In this document: one piece after another, positions 15,565-22,240 of the stretch
Layout of the letters: each line of letters begins with the position of its first letter
How positions within the stretch are numbered: the stretch's first letter is position 1
From: Oscillospiraceae bacterium
Lineage (GTDB): Bacteria; Bacillota; Clostridia; Oscillospirales; Oscillospiraceae
Assembly (NCBI GenBank): GCA_017419715.1
Contig: JAFOKO010000152.1
Location: 1-32,065, forward strand
Direction: 5' to 3'
DNA length: 32,065 bases
Program-made: the position numbers and the translations under genes
Notes under the pieces: model-generated
Database searches by the model: none
Seen by the model: the letters and a program-made list of their open reading frames with translations, nothing else
Told to the model about the DNA's origin: nothing

Positions 15565-16164
15565 GTGCGGCGACGCTTGCTTGCCGTACCAATGATGCTG
15601 TGCCTCTGTCTGCTCTGCGCCTGCGCGGACGGAGGCAATGAGCCCTTACAGGCGGCCCTGGATTACCGGACGGAACTGCTGGGCCAGGGAGGCTGTGCCT
15701 TCGAGCTGGAGGCACAGGCGGATACCGGGGAGATGGTCTGGGCGTTGACCCTGTCCTGCGCGCTGGACGCGGCGGGCAATGGGACCGTCACGGTCCTGGC
15801 CCCGGAGAGCATTGCCGGGATCAGCGCCGTCTGCGAGGACGGCGGGGCCAGCCTTCGCTATGAAGACCTCGCGCTGGGCCTCGGGACCCTGCCGGACACA
15901 GAGCTATCGCCCGCGCAAGCGCCGGGACGGCTGGTGCGGGCCTGGGCCGAGGCTTGGATCAACTCCGCCGGAGCGGAGCAGGACGGCACGCTCGCCTGCT
16001 ATGAAGACGGAGATTTGACCGTCTTGACCTGGTTCAACGGCGAGGGAATCCCCACCCGGGCGGAGCTGGCCGTGAACGGACAGCTTCGATTTTCTGCACA
16101 GATACGAAACTTTAGTTGGAAAGCCGGAAACGAACATGAAACTGTTGAAGAGAACCTGGGCTGA
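15565..16164 (+). CDS. putative lipoprotein of the alr operon
   Basis: A 199-residue exported protein. The signal peptide MRRRLLAVPMMLCLCLLCAC ends at a lipobox-like LCA-C20, giving a membrane-anchored lipoprotein. The mature part is small, acidic and probably beta-rich, and I recognise no domain. GTG 15565 has AAGGAGGG six bases upstream and is clearly the start. Its last 29 bases overlap the start of alr, so the two are translated together. In Bacillus a lipoprotein gene (ydcC) stands at the same place before the alanine racemase gene, but similarity to it cannot be judged by eye. Confidence 0.8.
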   Translation: MRRRLLAVPMMLCLCLLCACADGGNEPLQAALDYRTELLGQGGCAFELEAQADTGEMVWALTLSCALDAAGNGTVTVLAPESIAGISAVCEDGGASLRYEDLALGLGTLPDTELSPAQAPGRLVRAWAEAWINSAGAEQDGTLACYEDGDLTVLTWFNGEGIPTRAELAVNGQLRFSAQIRNFSWKAGNEHETVEENLG

Positions 16165-17308
16165 TATTTCCATGGACAATCTCAGCCACAATTATCATCT
16201 GCTGCGGGACGCGATCCCTGCGGACTGCCGCTTTCTAGGCGTAGTCAAGGCGGACGCCTACGGCCACGGGGCCGTGCCGGTCAGCCGCCAGCTGGTGGAC
16301 CTCGGCGCGGACTATCTGGCCGTGTCGAATATGGAGGAGGCGGTGCAGCTCCGCCGGAGCTATATCCGCCTGCCCATCCTGATCCTGGGCTATACCCCGG
16401 CCTTTTATGCCGAGGATATGGTGGATATGGGCATCCGGCAGGAGGTGCATTCGCTGGAATACGCCCGACAGCTGGACCAGGCCCTGGCCGGTTCCGGCAA
16501 GCGGCTGAAGGTCCATATCAAGCTGGACACCGGCATGTCCCGCCTGGGCTTCTTCGCCAACGACGAGCGGAGTCTGGAGGAGATCCGGCAGCTTTGCGCC
16601 ATGGAGGGGCTGCTCCCGGAGGGCATCTTCACCCATTTCTCTGTGGCCGATTCTCTGGCCCCGGCGGACCAGGCCTTTACGGCGCAACAGTTCGAAGCCT
16701 TCACCGCCATGGTAGAAGCCCTGGCCGCCGCTGGGATCCAGTTCAAGCTTCGCCACTGCTGCAATTCTGCGGCCACGCTGCTGCACCCGGAATACGCCTT
16801 GGATATGGTCCGTCCCGGCATTGCCACCTATGGCATCAGCCCCAGCGAGGAGCTGGCGGGTCGCTTTGACTTGCGGCCTTTGATGAGCTTGCGCACGACT
16901 GTCTCTCAGATCCGGCCCTTCCAGGCCGAGGTGGGCGTGAGCTATGGCCGGAGCTATACCACGCCTTCGGCGCGGACCATCGCCGTGCTCTCCATCGGCT
17001 ATGCCGACGGCCTGCCCCGAAGCCTGTCCAACCGGAGCAGCTTCCTGCTGCATGGCAAGCGGGTCCCCGTGGTGGGGCGGATCTGCATGGATATGTGCAT
17101 GGTGGATGTGACGGAGGTGCCGGAGGCCAAGGTGGGCGATGTGGTCACAGTCTTCGGAACGGATGGCGACGCGGCCATCCCTGTGGACGACCTGGCCCGC
17201 CTCACCGGCACGATCCCCTACGAGACGCTTTGCTCCATCAACAAACGCACCCCTCGCTTCTACCTGGACGGCGAACAACGGACAGAGGTGCTGCAGTATA
17301 TCGTATAG
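16136..17308 (+). CDS. alr: alanine racemase
   Basis: Pyridoxal phosphate enzyme that makes D-alanine for peptidoglycan. The 390-residue length is normal. The PLP lysine is K38 in VVKADAYGHG, and the opposing catalytic tyrosine is Y270 in VSYGRSY, the spacing expected from Bacillus-type racemases. Other family marks are KLDTGMSRLGF (129-139), FTHFSVAD, VRPGIATYG, SIGYADGLPR and VGRICMDMCMVDV. ATG 16136 lies inside the end of the lipoprotein gene; the ribosome binding site is weak, so translational coupling is likely. MazF follows, separated by a palindromic element. Confidence 0.97.
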   Translation: MKLLKRTWADISMDNLSHNYHLLRDAIPADCRFLGVVKADAYGHGAVPVSRQLVDLGADYLAVSNMEEAVQLRRSYIRLPILILGYTPAFYAEDMVDMGIRQEVHSLEYARQLDQALAGSGKRLKVHIKLDTGMSRLGFFANDERSLEEIRQLCAMEGLLPEGIFTHFSVADSLAPADQAFTAQQFEAFTAMVEALAAAGIQFKLRHCCNSAATLLHPEYALDMVRPGIATYGISPSEELAGRFDLRPLMSLRTTVSQIRPFQAEVGVSYGRSYTTPSARTIAVLSIGYADGLPRSLSNRSSFLLHGKRVPVVGRICMDMCMVDVTEVPEAKVGDVVTVFGTDGDAAIPVDDLARLTGTIPYETLCSINKRTPRFYLDGEQRTEVLQYIV

Positions 17309-17446
17309 GCAATCAGCAACCGGGGACGGGAGATGCATTCTATTGCCTAAAACAGACACGATTCGACACACGCGCATAGACTGGGATAGCCGTATATTTT
17401 CCGCTGGAATGTGGAAGAATAGAGGCAAGAACGCATCGTTCCCTTC

Positions 17447-17521
17447 GTAGGGCGGCCAGACCTCTGGCCGCCGGAGCCGCGAGCAAAGGGGAACACGGCG
17501 GCCTGGGTCAGGCCGCCCTAC
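17447..17521. repeat. 75-bp palindromic, MITE-like element
   Basis: The element is bounded by GTAGGGCGGCC (17447-17457) and its exact inverse GGCCGCCCTAC (17511-17521). Inside are two hairpins: GGCGGCCAGA (17451-17460) with TCTGGCCGCC (17463-17472), and GGCGGCCTG (17497-17505) with CAGGCCGCC (17509-17517). It carries no gene. The 260-base gap between alr and mazF otherwise shows nothing I can read. Related single units lie after mnmG (10951-11026). Confidence 0.8.
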
Positions 17522-17568
17522 TGCCCTGCGGAATGGATGCGAAGAACAAAAACCGGAGCGTGAGTCGT

Positions 17569-17919
17569 ATGGAAAGCAATGTCAAACGGGGCGATATCTA
17601 TTATGCGGACCTTAGCCCGGTGGTGGGCAGCGAGCAAGGCGGGACCCGGCCGGTGCTGATCGTGCAGAACGACATGGGCAACCGCCATTCTCCCACGGTC
17701 ATCGCGGCAGCCATCACCAGCCAACTGGGGAAGGCCCGGCTGCCGACCCATATTACGGTGCCGGGCCGGGAGGTCGGCCTGGCCAAGGATTCTGTGATTC
17801 TCCTGGAGCAGATCCGCACCCTGGATAAACGCCGCCTACGCGAGCACATGGGCCGTCTGTCCGATGAGCAGATGTCCCGCGTCAACGAGGCCATTGCGGT
17901 GTCCTTTGGATTGGAATAA
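17569..17919 (+). CDS. mazF: MazF/PemK-family mRNA endoribonuclease toxin
   Basis: A 116-residue MazF/NdoA-type ribonuclease. Diagnostic segments are [20 protein letters not shown] (5-24), the [12 protein letters not shown] strand with catalytic Arg, [38 protein letters not shown] and a C-terminal helix. ATG 17569 (GGAG ten bases before) is preferred over ATG 17533. Linkage to alr is the classical Firmicute arrangement, but the RHH/MazE antitoxin gene normally just upstream is missing; the gap is too short and contains a palindromic element instead. The antitoxin may be elsewhere or lost. Confidence 0.95.
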   Translation: MESNVKRGDIYYADLSPVVGSEQGGTRPVLIVQNDMGNRHSPTVIAAAITSQLGKARLPTHITVPGREVGLAKDSVILLEQIRTLDKRRLREHMGRLSDEQMSRVNEAIAVSFGLE

Positions 17920-17933
17920 TTCGTAAATATCGA

Positions 17934-17970
17934 CACTCCCTTTCGCATAGGCTTTATGCGAAAGGGAGTG
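17934..17970 (+). promoter_or_regulatory. 16-bp hairpin that buries the ribosome binding site of the next gene
   Basis: CACTCCCTTTCGCATA (17934-17949), a GGCTT loop, then TATGCGAAAGGGAGTG (17955-17970), a perfect 16-bp stem. The 3' arm contains AAAGGGAG, the ribosome binding site of the gene starting at TTG 17977. No T-run follows, so a terminator function is less well supported than translational masking. Confidence 0.72.
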
Positions 17971-17976
17971 TTCACT

Positions 17977-18453
17977 TTGGAATATCCAATTACCTATCAT
18001 GGGGAAGAAACGGGCCGTATTTCCATCGAGCCGGACGGACTCTATTACCGGCTTTCCGCCCGATGTGACGATCCGGGGCATGGGATTTGGCGGCTCTGGG
18101 GCTGCTTTGGGTTTGAAAGCCGCTGTCTGGGGGTCTGCATCCCGGTCGACGGTGGGCTGTGGCTGGAGAAACGAATCTCCCGCCGAAGCTGGCCAGACTT
18201 GCCGGCGTTTTTCGTGCTGGGCCGGGAGCACGAGGGCTTCCTGCCCTGGCAGGGTATTGTGGAAGAACAACTGATCCCGGACGCAATGCTGTGGGAAAAC
18301 GCCGACGGCGCCCGAAGTCTTGCCATCTTCACCCCACCCGAAGGCCCGGTCCCGCTGGCGGAGTATGTAAGCCAAATGCGGGAAGAAGAACTGGACGGCA
18401 GACCCTGCCTACTGTTGGAGCTGCCGCTGGAAGCGTTGAAAGCTGAAAATTGA
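17977..18453 (+). CDS. hypothetical protein behind a regulatory hairpin
   Basis: A 158-residue cytosolic protein I do not recognise, rich in Trp, Gly and beta-prone stretches (GRISIEPDGLYYRLSARC, GIWRLWGCFG, GGLWLEKRISR), with four Cys and an acidic, Leu-rich C-terminus. Start choice: TTG 17977 lies eight bases after AAAGGGAG. An ATG at 17956 is in frame, but it sits inside the stem and has no ribosome binding site. The frame ends in a TTGAAAA-type repeat shared with the convergent exonuclease gene. It may be read from the alr/mazF operon. Confidence 0.72.
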   Translation: MEYPITYHGEETGRISIEPDGLYYRLSARCDDPGHGIWRLWGCFGFESRCLGVCIPVDGGLWLEKRISRRSWPDLPAFFVLGREHEGFLPWQGIVEEQLIPDAMLWENADGARSLAIFTPPEGPVPLAEYVSQMREEELDGRPCLLLELPLEALKAEN

Positions 18454-18513
18454 AAGTTGAAAAGGAATGTGTTTTTCAGTAAACTTTCAACTTTTACCTT
18501 TCAATTTTCAACT
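18435..18513. repeat. TTGAAAA-type inverted repeat between convergent genes
   Basis: The left side has several GTTGAAA/TTGAAAG heptamer-like units, the right side the inverse (TTTCAAC, TTTCAATTTTCAAC). TTGAAAGTT (18450-18458) pairs with AACTTTCAA (18482-18490). The repeat supplies the stop codons of both neighbouring genes and may work as a bidirectional terminator. Confidence 0.7.
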
Positions 18514-19255
18514 GTAGCTCCACCGGACAGTGGTCTGAGCCGAAGATCTCCTGGTGGATAGCGGTGGAGATCAGCTTCTCCTGCAGGCGGTCGGAGATGA
18601 CGAAATAGTCGATGCGCCAGCCCACATTTTTTTCTCTGGCCCGCATGCGGTAGCTCCACCAGGAGTATTGATCTACCGCGTCCGGGTGCTGGAAGCGCCA
18701 GGAATCCGTGAAGCCCGCCGCCAGCAGTTCGGAGAATTTGCCCCGCTCCTCGTCGGAGAAGCCCGCATTGCCCCGGTTGGCCTTGGGGTTCTTGAGGTCG
18801 ATCTCCTGGTGGGCCACATTCAGATCGCCGCAATAGATCACGCTCTTATGCTGGTCCAGCTTTTGCATGTAAGCCCGGAGGGCGTCCTCCCAGGCCATGC
18901 GAAAGTCGATGCGCTTGAGCCCGTCCTGGGCGTTGGGCGTGTAGCAGGTGAGCAGGTAGAAGTCCGGGTATTCCAGTGTGATGAGCCGCCCTTCATGGTC
19001 CAGCTCCTCCACGCCCACGCCGTAGGAGACGGAAAGCGGCGCATGCTTTGTAAAGACCGCCGTGCCGGAGTAGCCCTTCTTCTCGGCGGAGTACCAGAAC
19101 TGATGATAGCCGGGCAGCTCCAGCTCCAACTGCCCCGGCTGCATTTTCGTCTCCTGCAGGGAGAAGAAATCCGCGTCCAGGGCGTGAAAGGCATCCAAAA
19201 AACCCTTGTCCACACAGGCCCGAAGCCCGTTGACATTCCAGGAGATGAATTTCAT
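18494..19255 (-). CDS. exodeoxyribonuclease III / AP endonuclease
   Basis: DNA repair enzyme cutting 5' of abasic sites, with 3'-exonuclease and phosphatase activity. The 253 residues carry the full EEP active site: N7 (SWNVNGLRA), E35 (LQETKMQ), Y105 (CYTPNAQ), D144 and N146 (GDLNVAH), and D241-H242 (GSDHCPVEL). ATG 19255 has GGAGG at good spacing and its own promoter. The final residues QLKIER are encoded within the TTGAAAA-type repeat, so the C-terminus may have been trimmed or replaced by it. It is called exoA in Bacillus and xth in Escherichia. Confidence 0.95.
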   Translation of the reverse strand: MKFISWNVNGLRACVDKGFLDAFHALDADFFSLQETKMQPGQLELELPGYHQFWYSAEKKGYSGTAVFTKHAPLSVSYGVGVEELDHEGRLITLEYPDFYLLTCYTPNAQDGLKRIDFRMAWEDALRAYMQKLDQHKSVIYCGDLNVAHQEIDLKNPKANRGNAGFSDEERGKFSELLAAGFTDSWRFQHPDAVDQYSWWSYRMRAREKNVGWRIDYFVISDRLQEKLISTAIHQEIFGSDHCPVELQLKIER

Positions 19256-19299
19256 AAATCGTACCTCCGTCGTTTAAAATTCGGTGTCGGTGTTGGAAT

Positions 19300-19328
19300 A
19301 TCGTATCATATTTTTCGACAAAGCGCAA
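19300..19328 (-). promoter_or_regulatory. probable promoter of the exonuclease III gene
   Basis: On the minus strand TTGCGC (19328-19323), a 17-bp spacer and TACGAT (19305-19300). Confidence 0.65.
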
Positions 19329-19349
19329 CGCCTACCCGGAAAAATGTGG

Positions 19350-19378
19350 TTGTAATCACGCAATCTGTGTGCTATAAT
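19350..19378 (+). promoter_or_regulatory. sigma-A promoter of uppP-mrp
   Basis: TTGTAA (19350-19355), a 17-bp spacer and TATAAT (19373-19378). The leader of about 80 nt holds a hairpin, GCGAAGTGCAA (19397-19407) with TTGCACTTTGC (19421-19431), 11 pairs including one G-U. Confidence 0.82.
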
Positions 19379-19465
19379 ATCAAAATGCGAAGAGACGCGA
19401 AGTGCAATTCGCGATTTATTTTGCACTTTGCAATCTGCATTCCATATCCCGGAGGTGGCGTTTAT

Positions 19466-20290
19466 TTGATCGAACTTCTCAAAACAATTTTCCTCGGCAT
19501 TGTTGAGGGCATCACCGAATGGCTTCCGGTCAGCTCTACGGGCCATCTGCTCCTGGTGGATGAATTTCTGCAGCTGGACGCCGCCAAGGATTTCAAGGAT
19601 GTGTTCTTCTATGTCATCCAGCTTGGCGCAATTCTGGCGGTGGTCTTCCTGTTCTGGGATCAGCTCTGGCCGTTCGGCAGAAAACCGAAAGGCGGGATCC
19701 TGGTGAAGGAAAAGACGATCTCCCTCTGGTGCAAGGTCGTCGTGGCCTGCATCCCCGGCGCGCTGGCCGCCGTTCTTCTGGAAGACTGGATCGACGAGCA
19801 CATGGAGACGCCTGTGGTCATTGCCGCCGCCCTCATCGCCTACGGCGTTGGCTTCCTGGTGGTGGAGCGCTGGAACCGGAGCAGGCAGCCCCGTGTCGGC
19901 AAGGTCGAGGAGATCTCATATCCCACCGCACTCGGCATTGGTCTGTTCCAGGTCCTGTCCATCATCCCTGGCACCTCCCGTTCCGGAGCCTGCATCATCG
20001 GCGCACTGATCCTGGGCGTGTCCCGGCCCGCCGCCGCCCGTTTCACCTTTCAGATGGCTGTGCCGGTCATGCTCGGTATGAGCCTGCTGAAGCTTTTGAA
20101 GTTCGGACGCGCTTTTACCGGTTCTGAGCTGTGGATCCTGCTGCTGGGCTCTGCAATGGCCTTTGTGGTCTCTATGGTCGTGATCCGCGGCTTGATGAAC
20201 TACATCCGCAAGCACGGCTTTGAGGTTTTCGGATACTACCGGATCGTTCTGGGTATCATAATTCTGTTCTATTTTTATCTGGTGAGGTAA
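19466..20290 (+). CDS. uppP: undecaprenyl-diphosphate phosphatase, BacA type
   Basis: Membrane phosphatase recycling the undecaprenyl carrier for peptidoglycan synthesis; it also gives bacitracin tolerance. The 274 residues contain the two catalytic loops: EGITEWLPVSSTGH (14-27, with E14, E18, H27) and PGTSRSG (168-174, with R172). About eight membrane segments are visible, including 45-65, 88-104, 116-134, 205-255 and 255-272. The start is TTG 19466, ten bases after GGAGG; earlier in-frame starts lie in the leader hairpin. The Mrp gene follows after six bases. Confidence 0.96.
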   Translation: MIELLKTIFLGIVEGITEWLPVSSTGHLLLVDEFLQLDAAKDFKDVFFYVIQLGAILAVVFLFWDQLWPFGRKPKGGILVKEKTISLWCKVVVACIPGALAAVLLEDWIDEHMETPVVIAAALIAYGVGFLVVERWNRSRQPRVGKVEEISYPTALGIGLFQVLSIIPGTSRSGACIIGALILGVSRPAAARFTFQMAVPVMLGMSLLKLLKFGRAFTGSELWILLLGSAMAFVVSMVVIRGLMNYIRKHGFEVFGYYRIVLGIIILFYFYLVR

Positions 20291-20296
20291 TTACAA

Positions 20297-21115
20297 ATGA
20301 GCGAATGCACACACGATTGTTCCTCTTGCGGCCAGGACTGCTCCTCCCGCACAGAGGAGAGCCTTCTGGCTCAGCTGAATCCCAAGTCCAAGGTCCGCAA
20401 GGTCTATGCGGTTGTCTCCGGTAAGGGCGGCGTGGGAAAATCCACCGTCACCTCCATGCTGGCGGTAGCCATGCAGAAGCAGGGCCACCGGACGGCCATT
20501 CTGGACGCCGACATCACCGGCCCCTCTATCCCCAAGGCCTTTGCCTTGGATTCCACCGACGCCTACGAGGACGGCTTGCTGGCCCCGGCGATGACCCGGA
20601 CTGGCATCCAGGTCATGTCTTTGAACCTCCTGCTGGAGAGCGAGACGGCCCCCGTGGTCTGGCGCGGCCCCGTGCTGGCCGGCGCGGTCAAGCAGTTCTG
20701 GACGGATGTGTACTGGGATAATGTGGACTATATGTTTGTCGATATGCCTCCCGGCACTGGCGATGTGCCCTTGACGGTCTTCCAGAGCCTGCCCATCGAC
20801 GGCATTATTCTGGTGACCACCCCCCAGGACCTGGTCTCCATGATCGTTGCCAAGGCTGTGGAGATGGCCAAGCTGATGCACCTGCCCATCATCGGCATCG
20901 TGGAGAACTACGCCTGGTTGACTTGCCCGGATTGCGGCAAGAAGATCGAAGTCTTCGGCAAGTCCCATGTAGAAGAGATGGCCGCGAAGTACGAGCTGCC
21001 CGTCCTGGCCCGCCTGCCCATCGACCCGAAGGTGGCCGGATTTATGGACGCCGGTGAAGCCGAGAGCGTCGATACCGACGAGTTGGTAGACGCCATTCAT
21101 CTGCTGGCAAGATAA
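20297..21115 (+). CDS. Mrp/NBP35-family Fe-S cluster carrier ATPase
   Basis: A 272-residue P-loop ATPase that binds and delivers Fe-S clusters. The deviant Walker A is GKGGVGKS (42-49); LDADITGPSIP (switch I region), FVDMPPGTGD (Walker B/switch II) and the C-terminal CPDC pair that bridges a cluster between subunits are present. An N-terminal Cys group C4-x3-C8-x2-C11-x3-C15 resembles the extra cluster site of NBP35-type proteins; most bacterial Mrp proteins have a MIP18-like domain there instead. ATG 20297 has GAGG upstream and lies six bases after uppP; co-transcription with a lipid phosphatase has no obvious functional reason. Confidence 0.93.
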   Translation: MSECTHDCSSCGQDCSSRTEESLLAQLNPKSKVRKVYAVVSGKGGVGKSTVTSMLAVAMQKQGHRTAILDADITGPSIPKAFALDSTDAYEDGLLAPAMTRTGIQVMSLNLLLESETAPVVWRGPVLAGAVKQFWTDVYWDNVDYMFVDMPPGTGDVPLTVFQSLPIDGIILVTTPQDLVSMIVAKAVEMAKLMHLPIIGIVENYAWLTCPDCGKKIEVFGKSHVEEMAAKYELPVLARLPIDPKVAGFMDAGEAESVDTDELVDAIHLLAR

Positions 21116-21130
21116 TCATAGCGAAGAATT

Positions 21131-21176
21131 AAGAGGTAAGAAGTGGAATTTGTCCAAACTTCTTACCTCTTTTTTT
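21131..21176. terminator. bidirectional intrinsic terminator
   Basis: AAGAGGTAAGAAGT (21131-21144) pairs perfectly with ACTTCTTACCTCTT (21158-21171), followed by a T-run to 21176. It separates mrp from the convergent barstar gene, whose stop codon lies in the T-run. Confidence 0.92.
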
Positions 21177-21438
21177 ACTTTCGTATTACCTTGACATGTC
21201 CGCTTTTGGCTGCGTCGTCCAGCATGTGCAGCAGGCGCTCCGCATAGTCGCCCAGGCGCTCGCGGAGCAGTGCTTCCTGCTTGATTGTGATGATCCGTTC
21301 TTTGCCGGGTTCTGTGAGCAGGTCGTAGACCGCGTCCAGATTTGCTCCGCAATCGGCAGGCAGATTCAGCTTCTGCCGCAACAGGGCGTGGAGGCTGTCC
21401 TTGTCCGTCACCCGTGCTCCATTGATGGTAGCCCGCAT
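21175..21438 (-). CDS. barstar-family ribonuclease inhibitor
   Basis: An 87-residue cytosolic protein of the barstar fold, the tight inhibitor of barnase. The helix 2 core reads CGANLDAVYDLLT (30-42), and D35 and D39, the two residues that fill the barnase active site, sit at the same positions as in Bacillus barstar. ATG 21438 starts two bases after the barnase stop, and its GGAGGG ribosome binding site lies in the end of the barnase gene, so the pair is made together. Inhibition of the neighbouring ribonuclease is a strong inference. Confidence 0.92.
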   Translation of the reverse strand: MRATINGARVTDKDSLHALLRQKLNLPADCGANLDAVYDLLTEPGKERIITIKQEALLRERLGDYAERLLHMLDDAAKSGHVKVIRK

Positions 21439-21440
21439 GC

Positions 21441-22070
21441 TCAGCCCTCCTCTCCGTAGAGCAGTTCAAAATGCTCGTAGTGGTCGCCGGTGTAGTAGAT
21501 CAGCCCGTCGTTGGAAAAGACGATGCGCTTGGCCCCCCTGGACTTTGCGCCCAGGGTGTCAATGTCGCACTCGGTCCAGCTCCGGCCCTCCGCGTCGGGC
21601 AACAGGCCCTCGTAGTTGCCGAAGCGGCTGCCGCCGATGCACTTGCCCGGGGCATAGGGCTCCAGCTCACCGCCGGGCCAACCGAGCTTCTCGGCCTCTT
21701 TTTTGGTGATGTAGTTGGAGGGCAGGTGTCCAAAGCTGTGGATGTAGAGGGCAACCTCCTCCTTGGAATCGTAGACCCCGTCCTCCGTCACCGACAGGGC
21801 GAGCTGAGCCGCTTCGCTGGAAAACACCGGCTCCGTCTCGGACGCGGTGGTGGGACGGGCTGTTTCCGGTGCCGCTGTCTCAGAGCGGGCAACTTCTGTT
21901 TCTTCCGGAATCGGCGCGGCCTCGGTGGACGCTGCCACTGTGGTGCTTTGCGTTTCCTGTGGGAGGATGGGGAGCTCCACGAAAGATTCCTGGGTGGCAG
22001 GGGTGGCCATGCAGCCGACCAAGCCCGCCAGCAGCAGAAGCGTCAACAAAATGCAGAGCAAACGACGCAA
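21441..22070 (-). CDS. lipoprotein-anchored barnase-type ribonuclease
   Basis: Guanyl-preferring endoribonuclease on a lipoprotein stalk, 209 residues. A signal peptide (1-19) ends in a lipobox LVG-C20; residues about 21-82 form a Thr/Glu/Pro/Ala-rich linker; residues about 95-207 are a barnase domain. All catalytic positions are present: K123 (barnase K27, NYITK), E167 (E73), R178 (R83), R182 (R87) and H197 (H102, TGDHYEHF). Barnase R59, a guanine and barstar contact, is Tyr here. Start: TTG 22070 has AGGAGG eight bases upstream and gives a textbook signal peptide; a TTG ten codons earlier would not. It should sit on the outer membrane surface, unlike secreted barnase. The barstar gene follows immediately. 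Confidence 0.92.
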   Translation of the reverse strand: MRRLLCILLTLLLLAGLVGCMATPATQESFVELPILPQETQSTTVAASTEAAPIPEETEVARSETAAPETARPTTASETEPVFSSEAAQLALSVTEDGVYDSKEEVALYIHSFGHLPSNYITKKEAEKLGWPGGELEPYAPGKCIGGSRFGNYEGLLPDAEGRSWTECDIDTLGAKSRGAKRIVFSNDGLIYYTGDHYEHFELLYGEEG

Positions 22071-22099
22071 TGCAATCGCCTCCTGTTCCTTTTTTCTCA

Positions 22100-22128
22100 A
22101 TTATAGCAAGCCACGGGCCAAAATGCAA
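22100..22128 (-). promoter_or_regulatory. sigma-A promoter of the barnase-barstar operon
   Basis: On the minus strand TTGCAT (22128-22123), a 17-bp spacer and TATAAT (22105-22100), about 30 bases before the start codon. Confidence 0.78.
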
Positions 22129-22178
22129 GAAACAAACGATGTTCTTGAAAATAACACTCAAAAAATTACAAAAAAGTC

Positions 22179-22207
22179 TTTTCAAACACAAGTTCTTGTG
22201 ATACAAT
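22179..22207 (+). promoter_or_regulatory. probable promoter of the galactokinase gene
   Basis: TTTTCA (22179-22184), a 17-bp spacer and TACAAT (22202-22207), 33 bases before the start codon, in an AT-rich gap. Confidence 0.65.
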
Positions 22208-22240
22208 AGCGACACATGTACAAAATAAGGGAGGTTTTAA

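Noticed and set aside
17934-17970. Terminator after mazF
   Set aside because: The stem is strong, but what follows is TTCACTTTGG rather than a T-run, and the 3' arm holds a ribosome binding site; kept as a regulatory hairpin instead.
18554-19465. N-terminal extension of UppP over the exonuclease III gene
   Set aside because: It is antisense to a certain gene and contains the uppP promoter; TTG 19466 with GGAGG is the better start.
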